Below are positions 1 through 6,414 of a stretch of DNA of 20,325 nt, one piece after another. Numbering within the stretch: position 1 is the first letter of the stretch; the number at the start of each line of letters is the position of its first letter. Under the pieces are notes generated by a model. It ran no database searches and was not told where the DNA came from. It saw only the letters and a list, made by a program, of their open reading frames with translations. Source of the DNA: Candidatus Kapaibacterium sp. (GTDB lineage Bacteria; Bacteroidota; Ignavibacteria; Palsa-1295). The stretch is from contig JANWLI010000159.1 in assembly GCA_025450975.1 (NCBI GenBank), positions 1 to 20,325 of the forward strand. Direction: 5' to 3'. The position numbers were made by a program, and so were the translations under genes.

Positions 1-2
1 AT

Positions 3-143
3 GACATGATCGAAGCGAAGAAGCAGATCTTCCGTTATGGCAGAGGCGACGTGCACGACGATTTCCCGGATATGGTAGCAGCTGCTGCGGAGAACCTCGA
101 TCCGGAATATGGCAGCGCATCGACGAATGTCGAGATGCTTTAA
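3..143 (+). CDS. C-terminal end of an unidentified protein, cut by the window edge
   Basis: An open frame enters from the left edge and stops at TAA 141-143, giving 46 visible residues. The segment GRGDVHDDFPDMVAAAAENL contains an HDD-x2-D pattern. That pattern resembles the end of the nuclease domain in phage terminase large subunits, where a late acidic motif sits shortly before the C terminus. This is only a resemblance over a short stretch, and a host gene is equally possible. If it is a terminase, phage packaging genes lie to the left of the window, which would fit the lack of terminase in the rest of the element. It ends 16 bp before the convergent minus-strand gene at 160-615, with no obvious terminator between them. 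Confidence 0.5.
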   Translation, partial: DMIEAKKQIFRYGRGDVHDDFPDMVAAAAENLDPEYGSASTNVEML

Positions 144-159
144 AGCCCGACTCGTGCAC

Positions 160-615
160 TCATCTTGTAGTTAACGTTATTATTGTTTTTTTGCGATCAG
201 CTGCCTGAAGCTCGGATTCTTCCAGAACGTAGATCTCTTTGTTTTTGCTGACCCAAGCAACACGACTATCTACATTCTCGTGGACCCTGAAGGGCTTCCC
301 GAATTTTCCATTAAGATATTTAACTAGCTTTTTGAATTGCTTCGTATCTACAGCGGCGTCCCACCGTGTTGTTCTTAAGGTATCGTTAATAAAATCAGCG
401 AAGAGCCATATACCTTTGATGCCAGCTACTTTGAAATCTGAAATAATGATGCTAACCGAATCTTGCGGAGGTTGCCCCCGCGACGGATCGACGATTAAAT
501 ATCTACTGAAAGCACTATCGAACTGTGCTTTTGTCCAGCCGATCCGCCACTCTTGCTGAGCGAATGATGCCGACGCAAACCATATTGAGAAGATCAGCAA
601 TTTGAAGGCTGTCAT
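160..615 (-). CDS. Exported protein of unknown function (signal peptide)
   Basis: A 151-residue protein is read from ATG 615-613. This start is chosen because it overlaps the stop of the upstream gene as ATGA and because the protein then begins with a signal peptide. The N terminus is MTAFKLLIFSIWFASASFA followed by QQEW, with a likely signal peptidase I site after Ala-19. A longer reading back to 702 would bury the signal peptide and overlap the neighbour by 91 bp. The mature part is about 130 residues with mixed charge, no cysteines and no motif I recognise. It is probably periplasmic or secreted. It should be co-transcribed with the glycine-zipper gene upstream, from the promoter at 1163-1194. 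As a prophage-edge gene it could be a lysogenic-conversion cargo, but that is inference. Confidence 0.7.
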   Translation of the reverse strand: MTAFKLLIFSIWFASASFAQQEWRIGWTKAQFDSAFSRYLIVDPSRGQPPQDSVSIIISDFKVAGIKGIWLFADFINDTLRTTRWDAAVDTKQFKKLVKYLNGKFGKPFRVHENVDSRVAWVSKNKEIYVLEESELQAADRKKTIITLTTR

Positions 616-1133
616 TGTGCTGAGAAAACGCTTGGGTAGCAATCCGTAAAATACTTTTTCACATCGCTCGATGTGTTCTTTTTGCAATGGAATACAACAC
701 ACTTCTCCTCGCCCGCGTCATCATAAACCAGCGTAATAAAATTGTCCGGCACCTCAGTGGTTTTATCTTTCATGCCGGACATGCCGCCGAGCAACGCACC
801 GAAGGGTCCGAGGAGAACGCCGCCAACAACTGCGCGACCAAGAACTGACTTCTCTTTTTTCTCCAGTATCGTCTCCTTCGTTTCGAACGAGATGTGTCTT
901 ATTGTCACGTCAGGAACTGCAATACGAACGGCCTTAAACCCGGTCTGCATTTGCACCTCTAGGCCTTTGGGCTGCTTATAAAAATTAACGTAGTCCTTGC
1001 TCACTGAGGGCAATGCTTCAAAGGCAGAGACACCGGAGACGTATGACACTTTACTGATCAATCCTTTTTGGCTGAACATCGAGGTCTTGCCGATAAGGGC
1101 CTCCATTTGATTTTTATCGAGGGCTTCAAGCAT
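612..1133 (-). CDS. Glycine-zipper protein of unknown function
   Basis: A 173-residue protein. I place the start at ATG 1133-1131 because AAAGGA lies about 8 nt upstream and a promoter sits just before that. An upstream start at 1193 would overlap the promoter. Residues about 99-119 form a glycine-rich hydrophobic run (GRAVVGGVLLGPFGALLGG) typical of glycine-zipper segments that insert in or associate with membranes. Proteins with this layout, a beta-rich first half followed by a GG-x-L-x-GP-x-GA segment, are common and largely uncharacterised in bacteria and prophages. Some are described as having PH-like folds. The C-terminal part contains Cys-145, Cys-150 and Cys-165. It is followed with ATGA overlap by the exported protein, so the two probably act together. 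Function is unknown. Confidence 0.75.
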   Translation of the reverse strand: MLEALDKNQMEALIGKTSMFSQKGLISKVSYVSGVSAFEALPSVSKDYVNFYKQPKGLEVQMQTGFKAVRIAVPDVTIRHISFETKETILEKKEKSVLGRAVVGGVLLGPFGALLGGMSGMKDKTTEVPDNFITLVYDDAGEEKCVVFHCKKNTSSDVKKYFTDCYPSVFSAQ

Positions 1134-1162
1134 ATTCAAGTTCCTTTCTATTGAGGGGGCGG

Positions 1163-1194
1163 CAAATATATGACGCCACGTTGACAAATCCAAA
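1163..1194 (-). promoter_or_regulatory. Bacteroidota-type promoter for the 1133-160 gene pair
   Basis: Read on the minus strand there is TTTG (1194-1191), a 20-nt spacer, then TATATTTG (1170-1163). This fits the Bacteroidota consensus TTTG-N19-21-TAnnTTTG exactly. Transcription should start near 1157, about 25 nt before ATG 1133. The pair of genes can therefore be expressed independently of the repressor gene, as expected for genes that stay on in a lysogen. The consensus is from established knowledge; activity is inferred. Confidence 0.65.
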
Positions 1195-1201
1195 TGTAAA
1201 C

Positions 1202-1873
1202 TTATTCATAATGAGAAACTACCTGTACTACTCTGATGAGTTTCAGCACTTCGGACTCCGGTAGAAAGACCGATTTGAAATCGGGGTTTACTGCCTGCAG
1301 GCGATAACCGCCGGGCTCTTTGAAGACTTGCTTCACCGTATGTTCTGAATCGCGACTGACAACTACGTAGATCTTGCCGCTGATAAATTGCTTTTGTGGA
1401 GAGCAGAGAACGTAGTCGCCATCGTGTATTTGCGGATACATCGACTCCCCTGTGATCTTCAGCCCGAATGCCGCTTTGTCTTTTATCTTAGTCGACCATA
1501 TCCAGTCTATTACGTCCTCATCTTTGAAGCCCATACGCAAGCTACTCGCGTTCACCGTGGTGATCACTGGTATTTTATGCAAGTCCTCATCAGACGGAAG
1601 CGATACGTACTCCAGTTCGCTGCTAGGCTTCATGCCAAAGAGAAGCTTTACTACTTCGGACTCCTTGTAAAATTCAAATAGCTTCTCAAAAAAATCGCTG
1701 CCCGGCTCGGCTCGCCCCTCTTCATACGATCGGAGCGTCTCATATTTGATCTCAAGTTTTTTCGCAAATTCTGTACGCGACAGCCCCTTCTCGGTATAGA
1801 ATTCCGTAATTCTTTTACCGATCTCCTTCCTACGCTCTGCCTTTGCCTGCTTTTTTGCAGGGATTTCGCTCAT
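1202..1873 (-). CDS. Prophage repressor: XRE-type HTH plus S24 (LexA/CI-like) domain
   Basis: A 223-residue protein. Residues about 17-70 form an XRE-type helix-turn-helix (RTEFAKKLEIKYETLRSYEEG). Residues about 100-223 are an S24 peptidase-like domain, with Ser-144 in TGESMYPQIHDGD and Lys-181 in HTVKQVF as the expected Ser/Lys dyad. In the LexA/CI family such proteins repress lytic promoters and are inactivated by RecA-stimulated self-cleavage at an Ala-Gly or Cys-Gly bond. I see no Ala-Gly or Cys-Gly in the usual stretch before Ser-144; the corresponding region reads VITTVNASSLRMGF. It may cleave elsewhere or be inactivated differently. Phage Mu's own c repressor is not of this type. The gene is divergent from the early operon, across a control region rich in inverted repeats to which it presumably binds. 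Confidence 0.9.
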   Translation of the reverse strand: MSEIPAKKQAKAERRKEIGKRITEFYTEKGLSRTEFAKKLEIKYETLRSYEEGRAEPGSDFFEKLFEFYKESEVVKLLFGMKPSSELEYVSLPSDEDLHKIPVITTVNASSLRMGFKDEDVIDWIWSTKIKDKAAFGLKITGESMYPQIHDGDYVLCSPQKQFISGKIYVVVSRDSEHTVKQVFKEPGGYRLQAVNPDFKSVFLPESEVLKLIRVVQVVSHYE

Positions 1874-1887
1874 ATTAATTCATAAAA

Positions 1888-1918
1888 AATTTACGAATCG
1901 CCTTGCAGTTCGTAAATT
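1888..1918. promoter_or_regulatory. Inverted repeat, candidate repressor operator O1
   Basis: AATTTACGAA (1888-1897) and TTCGTAAATT (1909-1918) are perfect 10-bp inverted arms around an 11-nt spacer. The spacer holds the -33 element of the rightward promoter, so protein bound here would block that promoter. The half-site core TTACGAA recurs in part at 1939-1954 (TACGAAC), which suggests one regulator reads both sites. Confidence 0.6.
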
Positions 1919-1933
1919 CTTTACGTATATTTG
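1902..1933 (+). promoter_or_regulatory. Rightward early promoter of the element
   Basis: CTTG (1902-1905), a 20-nt spacer and TATATTTG (1926-1933) match the Bacteroidota -33/-7 pattern, with one mismatch in TTTG. Transcription would start near 1940, inside the second inverted repeat and about 50 nt before the first early gene. The -33 lies between the arms of the repeat at 1888-1918. This geometry supports repression of the early operon by the divergent S24 repressor. Confidence 0.55.
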
Positions 1934-1938
1934 TCATA

Positions 1939-1954
1939 GTTAGTACGAACTAAC
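1939..1954. promoter_or_regulatory. Inverted repeat, candidate operator O2
   Basis: GTTAGT-ACGA-ACTAAC is a perfect 6-bp inverted repeat lying at the expected start point of the rightward promoter. A third small palindrome, ATTTA-G-TAAAT, follows at 1971-1981, just upstream of the first early gene. Together with 1888-1918 this gives three dyads in under 100 bp, typical of a lysis/lysogeny switch. Confidence 0.5.
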
Positions 1955-1955
1955 A

Positions 1956-1991
1956 CAAAGATACTGTAAAATTTAGTAAATCATTTACAAA
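1956..1991 (-). promoter_or_regulatory. Weak candidate promoter for the repressor gene
   Basis: The minus strand reads TATCTTTG at 1963-1956, a match to TAnnTTTG. A possible -33 TTTG lies at 1991-1988, but the spacer is 24 nt, longer than the usual 19-21. If real, it would start transcription near 1950, within the operator cluster, allowing autoregulation. The -7 match is visible; its use is inference. Confidence 0.3.
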
Positions 1992-2209
1992 TGGCAATGA
2001 GCAATGAGGCGGAGATGCTGCGGATGATCGGGCTCTCCTTCCGGAAGATCGGCCGGATCGTCGACAAGAGTCATACCGTAGTCGAAGCAGTAGTGAAAGG
2101 CCGTCCGGCTATCTACTCGAAGGACACGGAAAAGAAGATCTGGGAGGTCATTAACAAGGCAAAGGCAGAGGCTGGCAAGAAACTCCGCGAGTTGCGCAAA
2201 GCTGCCTGA
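1991..2209 (+). CDS. Small HTH DNA-binding protein in the Ner position
   Basis: A 72-residue basic protein, the first gene right of the switch. Residues about 8-40 (MLRMIGLSFRKIGRIVDKSHTVVEAVVKGRP) form a homeodomain-like helix-turn-helix, and the C-terminal third is Lys/Arg/Ala-rich helix. In Mu the gene at this place is ner, which turns down early and repressor transcription. Position and size fit, but the sequence is not a recognisable Ner. ATG 1991 has no Shine-Dalgarno; a second ATG at 1997 is possible. The gene is followed directly by a perfect 20-bp palindrome, which could be its own binding site or an RNA hairpin. Confidence 0.75.
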   Translation: MAMSNEAEMLRMIGLSFRKIGRIVDKSHTVVEAVVKGRPAIYSKDTEKKIWEVINKAKAEAGKKLRELRKAA

Positions 2210-2229
2210 TTTGAACTTATAAGTTCAAA
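2210..2229. promoter_or_regulatory. Perfect 20-bp palindrome after the Ner-position gene
   Basis: TTTGAACTTATAAGTTCAAA is its own reverse complement, starting one base after the TGA at 2207-2209. No T-run follows, so it is not a standard terminator. A dimeric regulator binding site is the simplest reading. Confidence 0.5.
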
Positions 2230-2243
2230 ATTTAACGGTAAGT

Positions 2244-2256
2244 CATTAAGAATCAA
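2244..2256 (+). repeat. 13-bp leader repeat, copy 1 (copy 2 at 2515-2527)
   Basis: CATTAAGAATCAA occurs at 2244-2256 and again at 2515-2527, 16 and 27 nt before the next gene starts (2272 and 2554). The second copy overlaps the stop codon of the upstream gene. Both copies lead into AT-rich leader and then a purine-rich ribosome site, which suggests duplication of a leader segment or a shared regulatory element. Confidence 0.45.
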
Positions 2257-2271
2257 TAAAAATTTCGAGGG

Positions 2272-2520
2272 ATGAGGAAGTATATAAGTCGAGCAAGTTT
2301 TGATGCCAACCGGAAAGAATTGATAGACCGGATAGTCCGTAGAGATGGCTCCGGAAAATCAGACTCGGTTTACTTATGGTGGGGCAGAGATTCCTCTGCG
2401 CCGCGAATTGCTTTTGACATCGACGGGCGGGCCACTATCGTGGTCTACCCGATAGACTTCCTTTCGGCTAAGCTCCGAAAGGCGACAGAGTTACTTGCCC
2501 CGACATCCCAAAAGCATTAA
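2272..2520 (+). CDS. Hypothetical early protein
   Basis: An 82-residue protein beginning at ATG 2272 after the purine-rich stretch CGAGGG. It has a basic N-terminal third, a short aromatic patch (VYLWWGRDSS, about residues 39-48) and a C-terminal helix. I recognise no family. It sits between two leaders carrying the same 13-bp repeat, so it may be controlled with the gene that follows. It is probably a small cytoplasmic early phage protein. Confidence 0.6.
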   Translation: MRKYISRASFDANRKELIDRIVRRDGSGKSDSVYLWWGRDSSAPRIAFDIDGRATIVVYPIDFLSAKLRKATELLAPTSQKH

Positions 2521-2553
2521 GAATCAACATTTCATTTTTCGGAGGATAGTAGT

Positions 2554-2910
2554 ATGAGTAAGTATGAATCTAACCGTTTACCCGACGAGAGCCCGGCAGA
2601 ATACGCTGCCCGTATCGCCGACGAACAGACGCAGCCTGTGGCTCCGGGCCGCATGAATCGATGGCCAGTGTATAGCGCGATCGAAAAAGAGCGTGAGGCG
2701 CAGGATGCAAAGTGGGGTGGCCCCGAGCAAGACGACAAGCACGGCCTTGTTACGTGGAATAGCCTAGTAAGACTGCACAATGGAGGAGCTGTCGAGAGGT
2801 TGCGCGAAGGAAGTCCCGCCACCTGGCGCAAGGAGATGGTCCAGGTCGCGGCCCTTGCAGTCGCAGCAGTTGAAGCCTACGACAGACACGCAGCGAAGCA
2901 TCCCCTATGA
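2554..2910 (+). CDS. DUF550-like (dATP/dGTP pyrophosphohydrolase N-terminal-type) phage protein
   Basis: A 118-residue protein with a strong ribosome site (GGAGG, 2540-2544). Residues 44-63 (EKEREAQDAKWGGPEQDDKH) carry the ER-x-AQD-x-KWGGP-x-(H/Q)DD-x-H signature of a family common in phages, known as DUF550 and linked by annotation to dATP/dGTP pyrophosphohydrolases. This is followed by W68 and a helical stretch ending KEMVQVAALAVAAVEAYDR, also typical. In the MazG-like superfamily, acidic residues on such helices bind magnesium and hydrolyse nucleoside triphosphates. The specific substrate here is unknown. The gene ends with ATGA overlap into the next gene. A second MazG-type gene lies at 8008-8334. 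Confidence 0.7.
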   Translation: MSKYESNRLPDESPAEYAARIADEQTQPVAPGRMNRWPVYSAIEKEREAQDAKWGGPEQDDKHGLVTWNSLVRLHNGGAVERLREGSPATWRKEMVQVAALAVAAVEAYDRHAAKHPL

Positions 2911-3794
2911 GCAACATCATTCCAACCCTGAGCGCCCCGCTCTCGGAAGCAAAGCAAAAGTCGCTTTACGATGAGTCGGTGAACATGTACACCGTCGGTG
3001 TCATGTTCGGCTGGCAAAGCAACTTCTTCAAAGCTGCTGCACTCTGGAACATCAAGGAGCATCGGTGGTTCACGCACGGCGGCGTCGTGACGTGGGGCGA
3101 GTTCGTAGCCACTCTAGGTCTGACGATCCAACATGCTAACCGCCTTGCATCGGTCGGCAAGATGATCAAGTCCTACATCAAGGAGGTCGGCGAGAACGGC
3201 GAGCTTCCGTACATCACGCAGAAACAGATCGGCATTGCCTTCGGCAATTTCTTCAAGCGCGGCCAGAGCGTCACGCTAGAATTCCTTTGCAGTCTATCGC
3301 GTGACTTCAACACGTTTCGGAATTTCATCGAGGCGGAAGGTAACGACATCCGCGAAGCGGAGATCAAAAAGATGATCGACGGGTACCGCGGCACGCCGAA
3401 GCCGAAGGAGTTACAGTCACTCGGCTACGACAGCCAGCAGACGCTCTTCGGCATGCATGAGAAGATGCTCGCGGCCGGATACCTGTGGGATAAGCATGGG
3501 CACTACACGCATCCCGACGGCACGCGCCTGACGTACACTGAGCTTGCAGAGTTTGTCGACGAAGAGACTGGCATGCTGATCTTCAAGGAGTCGTCGGTCA
3601 TCCTCGATCGTACGGCCGACGAGCTTTCGAAGACGATGCTGCGGCTCTTCGACTTTTACGCAGCGCTGACGAAGAAGCATCACTCGCCTGCATTCAAGAA
3701 ACTCGTTGCCGAAAAACACAGCGAGGTGAAGCAGAAGGCGAAGGACCTGTATGCACTGGCTGCTGCGATGACCGACAACGAGGAGAAGAACTGA
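2907..3794 (+). CDS. Hypothetical protein, 295 residues
   Basis: The start overlaps the previous stop (ATGA at 2907-2910), showing translational coupling. The protein is largely helical and soluble, with no cysteines that form a motif, no signal peptide and no membrane segment. The region VTWGEFVATLGLTIQHANRLASVGKMIKSYIKE (about residues 60-93) could be a helix-turn-helix, and the C-terminal 60 residues look like charged helices. I do not recognise the family. Its position between the control region and the transposition genes suggests a role in regulation or replication, which is only inference. Confidence 0.75.
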   Translation: MSNIIPTLSAPLSEAKQKSLYDESVNMYTVGVMFGWQSNFFKAAALWNIKEHRWFTHGGVVTWGEFVATLGLTIQHANRLASVGKMIKSYIKEVGENGELPYITQKQIGIAFGNFFKRGQSVTLEFLCSLSRDFNTFRNFIEAEGNDIREAEIKKMIDGYRGTPKPKELQSLGYDSQQTLFGMHEKMLAAGYLWDKHGHYTHPDGTRLTYTELAEFVDEETGMLIFKESSVILDRTADELSKTMLRLFDFYAALTKKHHSPAFKKLVAEKHSEVKQKAKDLYALAAAMTDNEEKN

Positions 3795-3801
3795 TGAGAG
3801 A

Positions 3802-3829
3802 AGTTAAAAGTCAAAAGTTAAAAGTCAAA
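3802..3829 (+). repeat. Tandem 14-bp repeat before the next gene
   Basis: AGTTAAAAGTCAAA occurs twice head to tail (3802-3815 and 3816-3829), ending three bases before ATG 3832. It is AT-rich inside an otherwise GC-rich operon and takes the place of a normal ribosome site. It may be a slippage product or a small regulatory element. Confidence 0.6.
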
Positions 3830-3831
3830 AG

Positions 3832-4104
3832 ATGACGCGTACTAAGGGCGTGAAGCCGATCGCGAATCTGCGGCCCGTACTGCTCGGTCACTGGACGGTT
3901 GCCTACGGCGAGAGCGACAGGAAGTATGCAGTATCGGCAGAGGTAACGACCAGAGAGTTGCACGTCTTCATCGACGGGCAGGGCTACAGCATCGACACAA
4001 AAATCTTATTTCAAAAATCGATTAAAGATTGTATCAATGAAATCATCACAACTATCACCAGCAAAAACGCCGAAGCGCCAAAAGACGCAGAAGCAACTGC
4101 GTAA
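3832..4104 (+). CDS. Hypothetical small protein
   Basis: A 90-residue protein beginning at ATG 3832, directly behind a tandem 14-bp repeat. The middle (HWTVAYGESDRKYAVSAEVTTRELHVFIDGQGYSID in parts) suggests a small beta-rich fold, and the C-terminal 25 residues are charged and probably helical. Its last 68 bp overlap the start of the MuB-like gene in another frame. Such a long overlap is unusual in this operon. Either the MuB-like protein starts further downstream or the two genes really share sequence. No family recognised. Confidence 0.6.
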   Translation: MTRTKGVKPIANLRPVLLGHWTVAYGESDRKYAVSAEVTTRELHVFIDGQGYSIDTKILFQKSIKDCINEIITTITSKNAEAPKDAEATA

Positions 4105-4867
4105 CGAGATCGCTGCATCGCTTGCCAATCGGGAGATGGTGGCGATGTTCGGGAAGCCGAACGGCAAGACGAATCTTTTCTGGCAGGTCTGGCTGGAGCT
4201 ATCGCTCGAACTCGAAGGCATCGACGCTGCGACGCGTGCGCCGTACCGTCATGCCGAGAATTATCATGTGGAGATCCTGCCGAACGTCTCGCTGACATCG
4301 GCCGGGCTTACGAAGGAGCGCGTGATGCGCCTGATCATGCAGAGCTACCAGGTGCAGTCAGCTGCGCACATGCGCCAGTACGAGATGCTGTACCGCTTTA
4401 AGAAGCTGATGATCCAGCTGGAGAAGTCGCGCATCATTCCGTGCATTGCAATGGACAACATCGAGCTGATGCGGCCGGTGGGCTATTCGATCCTGAAGGA
4501 CCTCAACGAGCTGCGCTACGGCGGCAAGGCGACGGGCATTGCGTGCCTGCTCGCAGGCGAGTTCTCGAAGCGCAAGATGAAGGATACGAACTTCATGCAG
4601 CATTGCAACGAGTTCAACATCGGCAAGGTGACTGCTGCGGAGATGGAGGAATTTATTTCGAATATCATCGGGCCGTACTATGCGCCGCGCTTTAAGGAGG
4701 CAGCAGTGAAGCAGCTACTCGAATGCCAGTCGACGCTTGAGATGGCGCGACTTGTGAAGCGTGCGTTCCGCGACATCAAGGAAGGCGCGATCGAAGTCGT
4801 GACGCCATCGGAGCTTCACGAATACCAGAAAGAGGAATCACTTTCACGCGTACGCATCGCAGCATAA
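4037..4867 (+). CDS. MuB-like AAA+ ATPase (target selection/transposition accessory)
   Basis: A 276-residue protein immediately before the transposase. In Mu, MuB is an ATP-dependent DNA-binding protein that selects target DNA and activates MuA. The assignment rests on place and on ATPase landmarks: a P-loop-like FGKPNGKTNL (residues 38-47), a hydrophobic strand plus acid IIPCIAMDN (133-141, Asp-140) where Walker B belongs, and the sensor-like strand GIACLLAGEF (167-176). Both motifs are imperfect. The P-loop lacks the first Gly of GxxxxGKT, and Walker B has Asp-Asn instead of Asp-Glu, so hydrolysis could be slow or absent. The start at 4037 overlaps the previous gene by 68 bp; ATG at 4136 (M34) is an alternative that keeps the P-loop. 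The gene precedes the transposase, whereas in Mu B follows A. Confidence 0.7.
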   Translation: MKSSQLSPAKTPKRQKTQKQLRNEIAASLANREMVAMFGKPNGKTNLFWQVWLELSLELEGIDAATRAPYRHAENYHVEILPNVSLTSAGLTKERVMRLIMQSYQVQSAAHMRQYEMLYRFKKLMIQLEKSRIIPCIAMDNIELMRPVGYSILKDLNELRYGGKATGIACLLAGEFSKRKMKDTNFMQHCNEFNIGKVTAAEMEEFISNIIGPYYAPRFKEAAVKQLLECQSTLEMARLVKRAFRDIKEGAIEVVTPSELHEYQKEESLSRVRIAA

Positions 4868-4876
4868 CACTGCCCC

Positions 4877-6409
4877 ATGAACAAGCCCAAACCGACTGAG
4901 AAGTACAAGGCGGAGATCCGCCGCCAGTGGGACGATGCCTCGACGCGCGTCGAGCAGAAGAAGATCCTTGTCGATGCAGCAGCTGCGATCGGCTACACGT
5001 ATTCGGGATTCGTGCGACTGCTGGAGCTGAACAAGCGCAAGCGTCCGCCATCGGATAAGCAGGCGCTCCGGATGCAGGAAGACGAGCGCTACGCCCGGCG
5101 TGTCTTCGAGCTGAAGATCCGCTCGACCTTCGACGGAAAGTATTCGACGTGGCTGGGTGCATACGAGAGCTTGGTGAGCCGTGGCGAGATCCCGTCGCAC
5201 ATCACGATGAAGCGGATCTATCAGGCGAAGGAGCGGCTGCATCTTGATAACGAAGCAGTCTCGACGCACGGTACGGTGATGCGCTCGGAGCCGCTGGAGC
5301 TTGTGCAGATCGATTACACGAAGTCCGTCTTCTTTCACTTCAATGCGCAGGAGCAGATCTTCTTCGAACCTTACAAAGTAAAGGAGTCGGAGTCCAGGCT
5401 GTGGATCGGAGCAGGCGTCGATGTGGTAAGCGGCGTCTGCTATCTGCAGTATTTCATCGCCGCCGGTGAGTCCTCGAATTTCGTGATGGACGTGATGCTA
5501 AAGATCTTCGACGAGAAGGTATCGGTCGACACAACGACCGGCGAGATCAACGGCCACGAGAAACTCCTGCAGGGAATTCCGAAGGAGTTTTATGGCGACA
5601 GAGGGTCGGGCAACAAGTCGAAGGAGACGAAGCGATTTCTGGAGAAGCTCGGCATCAAGCGCATCCTCGGCGGTAACCTTCGCGATCGTGGCGGCAACCT
5701 GACATCGGTATCGAATAAGCGCGGCCGCGGCATGGTGGAAAAACTGATCGGCGATTTCAAGCGGCAGTTCGAAATGAAGCTCTGCCATGAGCACGACGAC
5801 AAGACGCTGCCACCGGCAGTGACGCTCGATTTCCTGAACCACCGGTTGCGCGAGTGGTGCATCGCACGCAACACGTCGACGCATCCGAAGTACCGCGATG
5901 CAAAGCGCTGGGACCTCTTCGAGCATGTGCTGGCGAGTTGCGAATTTCCGAACGACGATGCGCGTACGTACGGCACTGCATCGGAGACGTACCGGAATGT
6001 GCAGGGCCTTGTCACGGCACGCGGCAAGAGCTACGTTGCGCCGCTCTGGAGCAACAGCGGTGACGATCTCGAGATCGTCTTCAAGAACAAGAAGGTCTAC
6101 GTGTACGACAGCGGCGAGCTGACGCTGCTGGAGCCGCAGCACGTCGTACGCGAGCGCCTTGAGACTGAGTTCGAGCAGGAGAGCTATGACGGCGTCGAGT
6201 TGAAGAAGCGCTTTAACGAAGAGCTGAAGTTTTGCTCGGACGGCCTGATCGTACTGGCCCGGTTGCCGCAAAGCCTCGACGACGACAAGCTTGAATTTTT
6301 CTCGAAGAGCAGAACGCTCGAAGAGATCCGGGAACGCGCACGCTACTTCGTCGTCGCGTGCCAACCGAAGGAGTGTACCATCATCCCCTACAATACGGAG
6401 AAAGGATAG
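4877..6409 (+). CDS. MuA-like DDE transposase
   Basis: A 510-residue protein, shorter than MuA (663). The N-terminal about 125 residues are helical and Arg/Lys-rich, fitting end-binding HTH domains. The catalytic core has the three acids Asp-146 (ELVQIDYTKS), Asp-241 (EFYGDRGSG) and Glu-288 (KRGRGMVEKLIGDFKRQ). The text around them (ID at the end of strand 1, YGDRGSGN, and NKRGRG-x-VE before a helix) matches Mu/Tn7-TnsB-type integrases. From about residue 370 a smaller beta-barrel-like and tail region follows, probably including the MuB-contacting end. It joins and cuts phage DNA ends during integration and replicative transposition. It starts 9 bp after the MuB-like gene, with the stop at 6407-6409 six bases before the next start. 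All three catalytic residues are present, so the enzyme could be active. Confidence 0.9.
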   Translation: MNKPKPTEKYKAEIRRQWDDASTRVEQKKILVDAAAAIGYTYSGFVRLLELNKRKRPPSDKQALRMQEDERYARRVFELKIRSTFDGKYSTWLGAYESLVSRGEIPSHITMKRIYQAKERLHLDNEAVSTHGTVMRSEPLELVQIDYTKSVFFHFNAQEQIFFEPYKVKESESRLWIGAGVDVVSGVCYLQYFIAAGESSNFVMDVMLKIFDEKVSVDTTTGEINGHEKLLQGIPKEFYGDRGSGNKSKETKRFLEKLGIKRILGGNLRDRGGNLTSVSNKRGRGMVEKLIGDFKRQFEMKLCHEHDDKTLPPAVTLDFLNHRLREWCIARNTSTHPKYRDAKRWDLFEHVLASCEFPNDDARTYGTASETYRNVQGLVTARGKSYVAPLWSNSGDDLEIVFKNKKVYVYDSGELTLLEPQHVVRERLETEFEQESYDGVELKKRFNEELKFCSDGLIVLARLPQSLDDDKLEFFSKSRTLEEIRERARYFVVACQPKECTIIPYNTEKG

Positions 6410-6414
6410 GATCA

